Of a stretch of DNA of 64,000 bases, positions 29,173-41,133 are shown piece after piece (position 1 is the stretch's first letter; each line of letters starts with the position of its first letter). Source of the stretch: Polychytrium aggregatum (taxonomy: Eukaryota > Chytridiomycota > Chytridiomycetes > Polychytriales); assembly GCF_025602895.1 (NCBI RefSeq), contig NW_026516266.1, positions 186,001-250,000 on the forward strand, read 5' to 3'. Both the position numbers and the translations under genes were made by a program. A model generated the notes under the pieces. That model saw nothing but the letters and a program-made list of their open reading frames with translations, was not told the origin of the DNA and made no database searches.

Positions 29173-29357
29173 GACGGGGAACTGCCCAGGTACTGGGTGT
29201 GTGATGAACCGGAACTCTTCATGTTGGTTCTTGCCTTTGCTGGGACATCGGCTTTTTTATACCGCGGGAACCCATCCAGATGCTGTGAGGCAGCAATTGG
29301 ATATTTCTCGCTTATGTACGCTACCTGGTCCTCACAGAATTTGAGAACTTTTTCCAA
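29173..29357 (-). pseudogene. Relic reading frame at the E/B insertion site
   Basis: Minus-strand frame of about 60 codons (core VAYISEKYPIAASQHLDG, then FPRYKKADVPAKARTNM) reaching the E target site. The 34-bp remnant at 12620-12653 and the first bases below 6900 continue the same frame to a stop, so the stretch existed before E and B inserted. Upstream, at about 29345-29450, the same frame is interrupted by stops. I do not recognise the protein. It could be a decayed gene or chance. The remaining DNA up to 29756 shows nothing I can name. Confidence 0.3.
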
Positions 29358-29756
29358 TCATCACATTTTCTCGGGTGTGTTATCCCATAGCTCTCCTTGA
29401 TGCAAAATTATCATAGCTCTTCAATGTTTTGTCCCATTGGCTTCCCATTTCTGCACCCAGTTCCTGTTACTGTTGGCCGATACCCGCTGCCTTTATGACA
29501 GCCAGAAGCAACATTGGTTCCCTCCCAGGCCATCTTGATCATTCCATTTCGAACCGCCTCTGCTCCAGCCTCACATCACCTCCTGGCCCTCGGTTCCCAT
29601 TCGTGCCTGTGTTTGCACTTCATTTGTCGTCTATTCCTGATGGCCTGTCGCCATGTTCTCGTCATACCCTCCCTTCGTGTCGAAAACCAACTCACGAAGA
29701 TGTCTACTCATAATAGAGCGGTATGGAATTGAAAGAGGTTTCTTTGCGACGGAGAT

Positions 29757-32700
29757 TCATTTATCAGATATTTGGCACAAGTTCTTGAGGAAGTTTAGCA
29801 GCTCTTCCTTGTCACTCGCCATGTCTCCAACCCTGATACAACGATATCTTGACCCTGAAGTGTCATAAGAGCATACGGATATATCTTATCATCTTGCTCG
29901 ATCATCGTTCATGGTAGTATTGCCAATTATATCCATGTATCGCATATATCGCAGCACTTACATTCGTGTCGCATCATATGCGAGCTCCATGTTCCCACAT
30001 GGTTTCTTGCCCATCGAACCGCAGACCCTAATTCTTGGAATAGAAGCCTCGATCCACCCGAAATTGCCCTGGTGTCGTAAATGCACAAATATCTGTAATT
30101 TTTACTGATGGTCAGTGCATCTGATATTCTCCTCCTGTCATCGACATCTCTCTCCAATACTCTCAATGCTGCCACGCTCATTATCGGCTGCATTTTCAAC
30201 TAACCTCTCGGCACCTCCAGTAATCTGTTTGCATGAAACTTGAACACTGCCTGGCGACGCAAGTATGATGATTTGTGCGTACTGAGCTAGTAGATGACCG
30301 CCAACATGCATGACACGATGCAAAATGCTAACGTGATCACCAATGCTGATATCTTCTGAGTTGTGATCTGTGGCCCGTTGCTATATCAATTTTTGCGTAC
30401 GCTCCTTTTGCGAAGCTACTGTTTCCCAAAACTTACATTCTATCCATATGCCCATGACAACGTGATCCACCGGTTCATGGAGATCGTCCACATCTTCAAT
30501 TGGACTTGCTGTTCTTGGGTTCATTCGAGTATATCCCAATATCTGATGTGACACTTTGATGTTCAGAGTGGAGATTCCCGAATTGTTGTCGCGGCATTAG
30601 TTGTATCCAGTGATGGCATCAAGCCGCTGTCGCTGTGATTTACGATCTTTTCACTCCTCACTGTCAAGAATAGCCTTGGTGAAGCTGATGCGAGGCCCAC
30701 CTCGTATTCTCCCGTAGTGAATCGTTACTTTTCCTCGCAAGAAGGCTGTCGGGCTGTAAGGCATAGACTTGCTCATAATTGATTCAAGTGGTAGAACCGT
30801 GGTCGAGCTTACGGCCTTCGTTGTGTAGGTTGCTGTGGTCGGTGTTGCCAAGGCGCACTTCTTGGTCCAGCACATATGCTTGATCACATAAGTGTCACCC
30901 CTGTGCATGAATATCGCTCCTAAAACACACCCGATGAATTCTGAGTCACTTTCAAGCTACACTCAGAAACCCCCCCCCTACTGAGCAACGCGGGGGTGGG
31001 GAGCAGAGTTAGCATTAACTCTTACCCCGATAAATGGTGTTGAGAGCGCGGTCCACTTCAACGTCTTCGATATCCGTATTTGTGACTATGTCGACCACCC
31101 TGACAACGTCCGCTTGGCTTCCGCGGATTTGGACATGCTGCGACGGTGATCCGCTGAATCTTATGTCGGGAAAGAAAATATGAAAGAAACGTGGGCTTCA
31201 GATCGGCGTCCCCCTAATGGAGTCGTGAATCCTCAGGACTCGATCAAAAAAGCGCTCAGCACATGGGAGTAGTCCTGCGATCATGAGTTGAATACAGCCC
31301 TACATTGTTCTGCGGGTCGAAAAAGAGATTCGCTTGCATCACTTCGCCTGCCGATTCGCCAAAGTATTTCGCATCTCGCTCAATATTCAGCGGTATCTCT
31401 GCGGCGGCACAATGAAGGTGCTGCTCCAGATACCACTTGTTGTCGGTACACAACAGTGCAGCGCTATAGCTGCTATCGACAAGCGAGTCGGGATTGTTCA
31501 GGTAGAATTCGTCGATCGGAGAGCCCGGGATTGCTATCTGCGGTGACCGATGTTGCAGCATGATTAGCAACTTGTGTTCACAAACATATGATTACAATCT
31601 CTGGTTGGGTGGCCGCTATTTCCCTTCCTGGAAGTGCTCGAGTCGTTACCACCGACCCTCACGCCTTCGCTCTCTTCATGCTTACCAATATCGAGACCGA
31701 ACTGAGACTCCGTCGGCCAGCACGTCCGGCTTGCTGCCGATAGGATGCCAGACTGCTTGGGAAAGATAGATGCAGCACAGCATCTATCCAAGTCAAGGGA
31801 AAGGTGAGCAACGCCAGTAAAATTGCTGTTTTTGTCCGTCGTCATTTTCAACTCTCGATGGCCAGCACAAGTCCCCCCGCATTTAAGCGAATTTCGGAAC
31901 ACGCTGATAACCTCTCTTTGATGGCAGGCTGGTCGAGAGGTCTCCTTACCCAAGCTTCCGATATCAATCCCAAGCTCTAAGGCACTCGTGGAAATCAAAC
32001 CTGGAGACCTCAAGTCAAAAGGTTGTCTTCGAGACAAACAGCTTACAATCGTCAGTCCACATTGGAGCAGCACTTACCAAGTAACTCGCCCTTAAACATC
32101 TTATGTTCGATGGATCGGCGCTCCGACGCACTGTATCCTGCCCGATAACAGCTGATTCGCTCAATTAGAGCATCGGGATTGAGATACATCCGTCGTGCTG
32201 TCGCCACTATCTCCTTGAACAAAATTTCGCAGTCCATTCTCGACTACCAAGAAATCGGTTGTTGACAGTACAAACGCCAATGCAGCCAAGAGGAGGTAGA
32301 GTTACGGCATGGTAAGCTATAAGCAACGCCAAATCAAACTTCTTCTTGCCGACAGTATTAGCCCGCAACAGTCTATCCGATATTAAAGGGGGCGAGGAAT
32401 TGCATTTTTGTGGCACCTGAGTACCTTAGAAAAGCAAATGGTGCGGATTCCACGATGCAGCAAACCGATGAATAGTTCCGCGACCTCTTCCACTTGGGTT
32501 CGCACGGGAGTCCCATTCGATTTCTCTTTTCGTAATCCGGCTTTCCAAATGATGTGTCGCTTCGATCCTGATGGCGCCCCATCTTGATCGACAATTTTTA
32601 CGGAATCTAGACCTACAAGCGTGGAAAAGTGCTGATTTGTAGAGCCGTATCATAAGATCGTCAAGGTCTGGTTTGGACGTGAATCGTCGAGTGCGAGGAT

Positions 32701-34661
32701 TCGGCGAATTGGCTGCGCACCTCCTTTGGATTTGCAATTGTTGCCGAGCAACAAATAAACTGAACGCCGTGGTTATCGTAGTGCTCACAGATGCGTCGCA
32801 GTCGCCTAATAATCATTGCACAATGGGTTCCAAAGGCCTCGGTGTAATGATGTAGTTCTGGGTACCGATGGGAAGATCGATTCTGTACTTAGCAACATCA
32901 CCGTTGGCTCGACATGGCAACGCTATTTCGGTTCACAAGTTACCATCAATAACTACATATCGTAGTCGAGATAGGAACCCCCGCCATCCGCTGTGGTGCG
33001 GAAGTATGCTGTAATGAAGTGTATCCGGATTCGTAAAGATAACTTGGCAGTTGTCGCGAATTGAACGGCGGACATCTCTTGGAGTGTCGCCATCAAAGTC
33101 GGAGATGATTCCCTCAGATACAGTGGTGCATTGACTCAGGAGGTTGCCAAACGACTGCTTTTGATCTTGAGCAAGAGCCTTGGGTCGCGAAATGAGCTTA
33201 CCATAAGCATTATTGACCAAATCTGATTTCCCAGTTTCAAAGCGTCGCGGCAGTCACCATACCTTTGTTGGAAAGATATATATTGTAGTGGCGCCGCCAG
33301 CGCCATCTTCCAGAGAACGTAAAACTGGCAGTTGATAAATCAAGGATTTGCCGCTGCGATTCGAAATGACGGATTAGTTAGAGTTCATCACAGACACTCA
33401 CCATCCCAGCGCCCACATATGAAGGGGCGTCATTCACCTGGACGTTGGTGTTGTGACGACGACATGGTGCCCCTGCGAAATGTGATTCAGGGCGTCCGTC
33501 TGGTGTCGGTAGAGCTTCTTGATGCCATAATGCCTCTCCAGACCATCACGAATGCCTGCTGGCAGCGGCTCGTCGAGGAAACCTAGGACATCACGACATC
33601 GACGTCAGGAGGACAGGCCAGAAGGATAAGGGGCCCATATCGTCAAGGTCGCAAGAGCAGTGCAGTTTCGTCCTCAAGTCTCTCTCTGGAATAGCCACCC
33701 ATGAGTACTGTCGGTTGCCATCTCGGATTCGGTGTGGCCTTCTTCATACCAAATGACGCCTCTCGTCCTGGCGTCTCCACCTCGGCCACGATTTGGCCAT
33801 GATAAAAGCGCTCTTGTTTGATGGCATCGATAGCCTCATCGGTTGCAGCCAAGCGAGGCTTCTTTGCGATGGGTTCATACTGACTGGGAGAGCCGCTTCG
33901 AATGGCTCCTCCAAAGGTTTTCGGCTCCTCCGGGAGTACTTGGAGAGCAGTTCGCCAGAGTTTTTCCAAGGGATCTTCACCCTGCCGGCATATCCAGCAG
34001 ACGCAGCCCAAACCATTAGACTATTGGATCAACTGCATTGATAGCGACGGTGGATTGCGGATCAAGGAGTCGATCGGAGTCGGCAAAGCGCGATCTTTGG
34101 TCGTACCTGCTGCAGAGCGAGCTTGTGAAAATCCCGCAGTGATGCTCTGAATGTCATGTTTCTCGCCTCGATGATCTTGGAGAGCTCGCACACTTGCGTT
34201 TTTTTGGCAGGGTCAATGTCGACAAACTCCAGTATCAACTGTGGATCGGATCGAGAAGCGTCAGGCGAGGCGATGGACTTGAGATCTTCATAGAGTTTAT
34301 CGTCATAGTCGATCTTGTGGCCGTGACCGAGCCGTAACATTGACGGACATAGGACCGCAACGGCTGCAACATCTTGCTCAGATATACGATCGCCAAAGAG
34401 GCCCTCGACTGAAGGTTGAACACTGCTAAAGGCGATCGCAGAGTGTCGCTTCGAAAGCACAAATGTACAGACGGTGTTGAAGCTTCGAAAAAACCTCTCG
34501 AGACGGAGAAACTCGGCCCCGAGATCGAGCGGCTCATCTGTTGCCGCCTGTTTGTCTGTGGATCCAGCAACCTGAGGTTTCGGAGCGCGGCCGGCTGGTT
34601 TTCGGGCAGCAGACCGCTTCTTCAACGAAATAGTAGCAGGCCGAGTCGTCGGATCGGCCAT
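29757..34661 (-). CDS. HRQ1: HRQ1-type RecQ4-like 3'-5' DNA helicase
   Basis: Superfamily 2 helicase of the Hrq1 family (nuclear genome maintenance, interstrand cross-link repair). Exons read: 34107-34661, 33750-33981, 33438-33582, 33263-33353, 32944-33178, 32721-32857, 32425-32631, 32078-32243, 31950-32000, 31686-31783, 31304-31537, an exon ending at 31026, 30701-30919, 30401-30553, one starting at 30355, and probably a last one ending at 29757. Motif I TPTSSGKS is near residue 310, Ia YIFPTKALAQD follows, motif II is DELH near 420, III SATIANP near 457, and VI QQAGRAGRR near 625. The N-terminal Hrq1 domain (about 1-185) and the C-terminal DUF1998-like part are present. The junction between 31304 and about 31170 and the last two exons are unresolved. 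It starts divergently from the gene at 34924. Confidence 0.88.
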
Positions 34662-34923
34662 TTCACCGGACAGACTCTTCAGCTGTTGTAGATGCACCCC
34701 AGAGCCCGCTGATGACGGCCGATGTCAGCAGCAGCAGTGGATACGTGGGCAACGAGGCCGTGCCTGGCGCCGCTGGCTGGCTGAGATTCTCCGGATGCGG
34801 AGTCGGCGAGGCGGAGGAGCGACCGCGTGATCACAGGGTTTGATTGCCCAAGATCGCAGATCCAGACACATTTTGCCCGCCTCCCCCATCGCTGCCGTCT
34901 CCGGGCACAGTCGAGAGCAAACC
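34662..34923. promoter_or_regulatory. Divergent promoter, HRQ1 / mitochondrial protein
   Basis: 262 bases between two divergent start codons; GC-rich, no clear TATA box. Confidence 0.5.
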
Positions 34924-36078
34924 ATGCGAAATATGCACCAGATTCACCCTCGGCTCTGCCCTGCGGCTCAACAGGCCTTCCGTCCTCTCAGACGGAGCCT
35001 CAGCACTCAGGCGTATCCGCGACCGCTGTATCTGATTGAGACGAATGACAAGCTCTATGGGATATCCATGGTTGACCCCGCGAAGCTTTCCAGAGTCTTG
35101 CCAAAGGCCCTTGTTGGGTGGGTACCAAAGGAAACTGCACCAGAGCCCTCATCCTTTGCAGGGCCCTCACCACGCAGCTTTTTGGAGAACAAAGAGTTCC
35201 AAGGTACAGCCGAATCGTGAGATGGGGCAGCGGCTTGATCGAGGATGGCGAGTAGGACGGCGAGTAGGATGGCGCGTAGGATGCGACAAAATAAACGTTC
35301 GTAGGACTCATCCGTATCGGACGATAAGATGTTCTTCATTCTACTCTGGAAAAGTACATTCATCTGGATGTTCATACTCAAGGTGGGTTATCTCGGTTGG
35401 CACAATCCACAACCCACAAGCCCGCTCGTATCGATACTTGGCGATCAAGAGTCGTTCGGCGTTGACTGCGGTCGCCCGCTGATCGAAGACTCCTCCCATG
35501 CTGCAGATTTAGCAAGGCATCAAAATATTGGCCACCTGAATATCAACGATCAACGAGTGTTCTCGCCATGGGGACGAGTCAGGTAGGACCTTAACTTGGC
35601 ATCGCTCAGGACGAATCTGGGCATCAGCGGCGGAGCAAACGCAAAGTTCGCGTCACAGACAGCCCTCGCAGGTGGAATTAGCGCGATCGATTGATCGATC
35701 TGCTGACACGCTGTCGGTTATTTAGCGACCCTGAAGATATTTTCGGGACTGTGCTGTTGGACCAAGGTGAGCGAAGGCAACGCGATCCTCTATCATTGCC
35801 GGCCAGAAGAAACCCCATGTGCTGATCTTGCTCGAGTCTATCAATCCTAGGTCGAATCGTGCCCGGCTCCTATCAACGGTAAGCCATGGTGATGAATCAT
35901 GTGCCGCCCAAAATGATGGTAGAGCTCCGTGTGCGACTACGGCCCCTTCTAACGACGCCGATCTTCTCGCCAATCGAACAGTACCGGGTCTCATCGGGTC
36001 GTTTCTCGCGAAGGATTGTTCCAGCTATCGGACTATATGTACGAGCAGCTCCTTGGGGAGATACGCCTCTTGCGATGA
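34924..36078 (+). CDS. Conserved small protein, probably mitochondrial (unknown function)
   Basis: Five-exon model, 173 residues: 34924-35203, 35507-35582, 35726-35766, 35851-35878, 35982-36078. All junctions are GT-AG and frame-consistent. The N-terminus is Arg/Ser-rich without acidic residues (RRSLSTQAYPRP near 23-34), as in a mitochondrial presequence. Conserved-looking segments are ETNDKLYGISMVDPAKLSRV, FSPWGRVSDPEDIFGTVLL and SHRVVSREGLFQLSDYM. The pattern PWGR...PEDIFG...HR.V...G.F.LS is one I associate with an uncharacterised fungal protein family, by recall only. An intron-less 98-residue reading stopping at 35220 is the alternative; the downstream frame conservation argues against it. 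Confidence 0.72.
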
Positions 36079-36388
36079 AATTGGCGCAGTCCAATATCAG
36101 AATCAAAGTGGCCGCCGTGATTGAGCATCGCTCATCAATAACTGTCCATTGCCCACCGCCGTTGCTCTCGGCAGTCCATGGGCAATACATCGTGTGCGAT
36201 GGAGGAACCCGCAGCACCCATTCAACCCATGAAAAGACCACTCCGTTGTTGTGGGACGAGATTACATTCCAGAAATCATAGGTGACATTCGGATCACATT
36301 GGTTGCTGTATTGACGGATGACTTGCCGGGACACACCGTCATCTCTGCCGAGCGCGAGGCTGTGGTGTCTTGGGTACAACCGTCGAGC
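36079..36388. other. Convergent intergenic spacer
   Basis: 310 bases between two convergent 3' ends. Short open frames here look like chance; no motif seen. Confidence 0.5.
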
Positions 36389-38943
36389 TCACTCTCCGCG
36401 ATTTGGAGCCCAAGCTTGACATTTCCTTGCGTAGGCCCGACTGAGTCGAAGGGCTTGCTTGGTGGATAGCAGCATGTTCGCCCGCCTGACTTACGAATGC
36501 GTGTGGCTTGGAGGATGGCAGGGTTCCTCGGAAAGCAATTTCGTACCTCCCTGTCAACTCTAGCATGGCCATCGACAGCGATCGGCGGTCAACGAGGTTG
36601 CCAGGAGGCTGCTTCTCTGCCAAGGCAGAGAGGTTCTTCTGGAGCGATGAGACTGACAAACATTCAAGAATAGACGTCAATATTAGTCACGAGAGCGTCG
36701 GAAACGAAAGCAATAACGGGCCGTGGGCAACAACAGAAGCCGCAGAAGCTCCAAATCCCGCAGAAAACAGTGGTTAGAGCGGCAGCCCTATTCCTATCAC
36801 TATCACTATCACTATCACTATCACTATCACTATCACTACCATCACTATCCCTACCCCTATCCCTATCCCTATGACTATCACTTCGCCAGAACATAGTCCC
36901 GCTGGTCAGCTACCAGCTGAACCTCGATGGCTTAGCTACAGGCCGACTTACTTTGATCAATCTCATCGTCACTGTACACAACCGGCAGTGCCATTCCGAA
37001 TTTGGGCTCCAAAACTTCGATGAGTTTGAGAATTTGGTGCTGAGTTTCAGCCAAGCCAGTATCAACGGGGTCGATTTCCATGGACGCCACTGGATCAGTT
37101 GATTCTTCCAGAATACGAACAAGGGCTGACGAAATGTCAAAATCCGGAGCGGCTTCTTCAGATAGGGCATCGTGTATCATTTGGTGCTCGTCCAAGCCGA
37201 GAACTGGAGCTTGTTCGGCGTCGGCTCCCCCGTTCGAGTCAATGTCGCCCGCGAAAACTGGTAGCGCGAGATTCAACGAGGCGCTTGGAGAGGCAAGGTC
37301 ATTGAGGACCAACGAGGATTCGGTTTGAGAGACAAAGGCACCTGTTGCGTCGGCGTCGGGCTTGAAAGACAGAAACGCTCCTGGCGCAAGAAACTCCACT
37401 GCCGAACCGAGAAGCAACATTCGGATATGAACGGATGGATGAGCAATCTGCCCGCATATTGGCGGCAGGGCTGTCGGCGCTGCTTGGCCGAGCGCCCCCC
37501 CCCCCAACGTCTCCGCCATACGACATGCACATCAGAGTTCTATCCTGCGCACCTATCTCATGGCTCTTTCGCCGTCGGCGAGTCTGATTCTTGGTTGGCG
37601 CCACATGCTCGGGGGATGACACAAATTCGAGCTGGGGGACGGTTTTGCAAGGGAGCTGGAACGAGACTTGAACAAGCTGGGCCTCGCTATCTGAGATCGA
37701 CCGAGCATTGCAGCATACGTCATCACCAAATGGCAATCGGGGGGCTGAAAGCGTGAGCCACAAGCAATCCTGTTCAAGGCAGTAGCGCCTCCCAAAACCA
37801 AACAGTGCATCAGACTGACCTAATATTGCTTTATCTTGTGCAACTAGGGGTCTGATCGGCCCACTAGAAAAGTAGTATGAGCCATCTGGGCCCTGTTTCA
37901 TCAGAGCTACTTTCTGGTTCTGGCACAACCGATCTGGCAGAGCGCGGAGATACGGGCACCGGTTAGCATCAAAAGAGTAGCAACTGTGCTCGCACCGACC
38001 CGGCTCCCGAACCAACCTTGAGGATCCAGCTGGATAAGATGGCAGAAAAGTATAAGCAGGTGAATAGGACATTGATTTAGCTACAGGGTGTGATTGCTGC
38101 CGCCGAGAAGCAGCAGCCCCTCTCCTGTGTCGACCAAAAGGGAAGCACACGATACGATGGAAAAGCCACAGGCAAGGCGAAATCCATGCGGTTCGTTGGA
38201 TCGACATGCTGGCACGATGATAACCACCTGGCTAAAGATCGCTCGCGGACCAAATACTGGAGATCGGGTCGATGGGTTTGCGCACTTGGTGCCCGAGTCC
38301 GAGGGAAGGTTTTGGTGGAGACTGCGGACCAGTCGGATGCCCGCTCGATACAACCGATGAGCGGTGTCAAAGACCTCTCCACCATACGGATAGAGGGCCA
38401 TGATGTTGCTCATCGATATTTCAAAGTCATGCTTGGTTGGATCGGTAACAGAACAGATCGATATCGAAAGGAAAATGCAGAGATTCCCGCGTCGAGTTGA
38501 ATCAGAGCTGTCACGCACATGGCCAGTCGATCTCATCCTCAATATCCAAGGACCATCATTACCTCGAAATGATCGAGAGACAGATAGGCACCTGCCGTGA
38601 CCTTTTCGCGCATCTTTGAAAAGTCGACGTGGTCAGGCGCGGCGCCGGGATCGGGGTGGGTCTGATCAAAGAGCTCGAGCTCATCTTCGCTGGCATCGTC
38701 ATGGCAGCCAAGAGAAGCGAAGCAATTAGACAGCCGCCCAAGTGGAGCACAGATCTAGAGACCACCACCCGGCAAGGTCGGCTGGCGCTCTGCAGCTGCG
38801 TGTATGCCTGTTGGCGAGCTGCTGCCGGCTGTCGAGCACCAATGCTGCACCAGCTCCGATGCCAAAGCGAATATCAATGCTACCGACCCAGCGAGAACGA
38901 AGAGAATATCTTGGAGGACACTCTGGAGCGGCATAATTTCCAT
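36389..38943 (-). CDS. Bromodomain protein, BRD7/BRD9-like
   Basis: Likely acetyl-lysine reader of a chromatin-remodelling complex. Exons read: a first exon from ATG 38943 (MEIMPLQSVLQDILFVL, first bromodomain helix), 38563-38754 (boundary upstream uncertain), 38323-38431, 37553-37690, 36952-37398, 36547-36652, 36389-36485. The bromodomain core is clear: VDFSKMREKVTAGAYLSL, then DFEISMSNIMALYPYGGEVF with the helix TAHRLYRAGIRLV. The usual Asn of the acetyl-lysine pocket falls in the SNIM stretch. A basic patch (NQTRRRRKS) and a BRD7/9-like domain (FLAPGAFLSFKP, NLSALAEKQPPGNLV) follow. The ZA loop looks short by several residues, so the second exon may be misjudged. Downstream of RPL19 on the same strand. 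Confidence 0.72.
36788..36888. repeat. Hexamer microsatellite in a bromodomain-gene intron
   Basis: About eight copies of tatcac followed by four degenerate ccctat copies, inside the intron between 36653 and 36951. Confidence 0.9.
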
Positions 38944-39377
38944 GGCTAAGGGTGAGGCGAACGAGGGACGTGAGGGTTCGGCAGTGCCGATCTTGGGCAA
39001 GCGGGAGGTTGGCCGATCAGATCAAGGTCATCATGGCTTCTGGGTGGTCAGCAGCGCTCTCGCATGCTCTCGTCATGTTCTCGGTTGGTCTCGCCGTGCT
39101 CTCGCCTGGCCTCGCTCTCGGGCTTTCTCCTCTGGGCGATCTCAACGTTCACAGCCAGTTCGTGCAAGTGTCGTCAGGGGAACGGCGCAGGTCGATCCGC
39201 CCAGGACAACACACCACCGCCAGCACTCAGTCTGCCGGGATATCGCACACCAACAAGTGGCCAGTCGCTCATATTGTTTGCTGTACAGGTTGTATTGGAG
39301 CTGCATCCGCAAAGCCTTTGCTTTGTACAAAAAACAAGCCTTTTATTGAACTACCCATCTCCGTGCTGCGGAGTCCA
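38944..39377. other. Spacer between RPL19 and the bromodomain gene
   Basis: 434 bases containing the RPL19 3' end signal (AATAAA on the complement of 39342-39347) and presumably the bromodomain-gene promoter. A cluster of tctcg/gctctcg repeats lies at about 39057-39120. Confidence 0.5.
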
Positions 39378-40809
39378 TTACTTCTGCTCGACCGGGCCGA
39401 GAAGAGCCTCCTTCTTGGCAGCAAGTCTCTCCTGGCGACGCTCACGAGCAGCCTTGGACTTGTTGCGGTGAGCCTCAGCCTGGTCGCTGTGTCAAAAACA
39501 AAGTATGTGAGCAGCCGGACACAGGGTGTCGCACATACAGTTTGTAAAGGTCGCTCAAACACAGAGGTGATGACGTACGCGAGGAGCTTGGCACGAGCCT
39601 TCTCAGCCTTGGCCTTGTGGATGTACTCCATGAGGACACGCTTGTTCTTGAAGACGTTACCCTTGGACTTCAGGTAGAGAGAGTGGTAGCTGGGAGCCAA
39701 CCAAGAACCCAGAGGTTAGCTGCATCAGGAAGAAGCAGCATGTGCCAGCCAGACAATACAGCAGATGGATCACACATTCAAGCATGGGATCGCCAAGGTA
39801 TACGTACAGATGCTTGTCGATCTTTCCAGACTCTCGGTACTTGCGGAGGAGGCGGCGGAGGACACGCATGCGGCGCATCCAGAGGACGGCAGTGGGCATG
39901 CGGGCCTCGGCAGTACCGCGGCGCTTACCGGTGCCGGTGTGGCGACCGAGACGCTTGGCAGCAAGCTTCTCACGGACACGGAATCGCGAGTGAGAGACCT
40001 GAGGCTTCTTGATGATCAGGCCATCCTTAGCCAACTTGCGGATGTTCTTGCCTGGTGGCGGAAAACGGGATCAGGGAATGTTGCCCACACTGTTGACAAG
40101 AAGCAATCGGAAGGAGATCTGCCCCGGTGCACGGATCCTCAAAACACTTACGGGAGTTGGCATTGGCGATCTCGGTGACCTCGTTGGGGTCGAGCCAAAT
40201 CTTGCGCTTGCCGCACTTGAGGACGGCGGCAGCAAGTCGCTTCTGAGAACGGAGGTTGACCCTGAAACAGACAAAGTCGAGCCATTAGGCCAAGCGCTCG
40301 GGGCCAAGAGACGTCATTTCGGATAGAAGCCTCCGGGATCGAGTGTTGGTCCATATGCTCCCTTTTTGAACGTCGTTCCGGTGAATGGTTGATCCTGTTG
40401 CGTGCCAATGATCCAATTGCCAGAAGACGCATCCACAAGCTTTTCGTTCGATCAGGGTCCGTGATGCCCAAAGTTTCCTCGGTGTGTAGTCCATGCCCAA
40501 CCATGAAACCAGACGAGGCGATGTAGGTCAAGCCCGGCGGAAACCCTTCCATGGCAGTCACGATGACTTGATTGACAGCGGCAGAGACCCAGCACAGCGT
40601 TTCTCGGCCAAAATGCCGAAAACTCCACAGCGGCACCGAGCGCCGAGCACGATCCGTGTCGATGGTGTTCTGTGATCGGGAGCGGACCGCTTCGCCAGAG
40701 CGGTTCCGGGATATTCCCAGCTTGCTGCTCCGTAGGTGGGTTCGTCACACTTGCCGCCGTTGGGGCTTGGCTCGCCTGTCGTGGGCAATTCACGGGCGCC
40801 GACTTACAT
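39378..40809 (-). CDS. RPL19: 60S ribosomal protein L19 (eL19)
   Basis: Structural protein of the cytosolic large ribosomal subunit, 191 residues, five exons: 40808-40809, 40152-40261, 39808-40051, 39579-39689, 39378-39486. The start codon is split: exon 1 contributes only AT before GTAAGT, and exon 2 begins with G. Family landmarks are [62 protein letters not shown] and a basic C-terminal helix. Length and sequence are typical of fungal eL19. The first intron is 546 bases, far longer than the other three (92-118 bases), and may carry regulation. Confidence 0.98.
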
Positions 40810-41085
40810 TTTATGCAACTGTAAGCTTAATCCACCCCAAAGCGATTATGGAGATTGGAAATTGGGCAGAAAGGGGAGAGTCAAAAAGGTGCTGCCCAAG
40901 GCGGTGTGTTAACCCAAGCGGCGAGGAGAAAAAGAGTCTGGGGCGTATGTGGCGCAGCCCGACACCCCAATCGGAATATTTCCTGCTGGCTGCGCCACGG
41001 AATGCGGCGACAGAACCAGGACTGGATCCAGCCGGCTGCGCGGGGAGTGATTGGGCGGGGGGCGGCCTTGCTTCTGATTGGACAC

Positions 41086-41133
<48 letters not shown>

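Noticed and set aside
30300-33600. Several plus-strand frames of 60-90 codons
   Set aside because: All fall antisense to HRQ1 exons or in its introns and carry no family motif.
36908-37530. A single 195-codon minus-strand frame starting MAETLGGG as a complete gene
   Set aside because: Its second half is an exon (36952-37398) of the bromodomain gene with good splice sites; the start lies in the preceding intron beside a C run.
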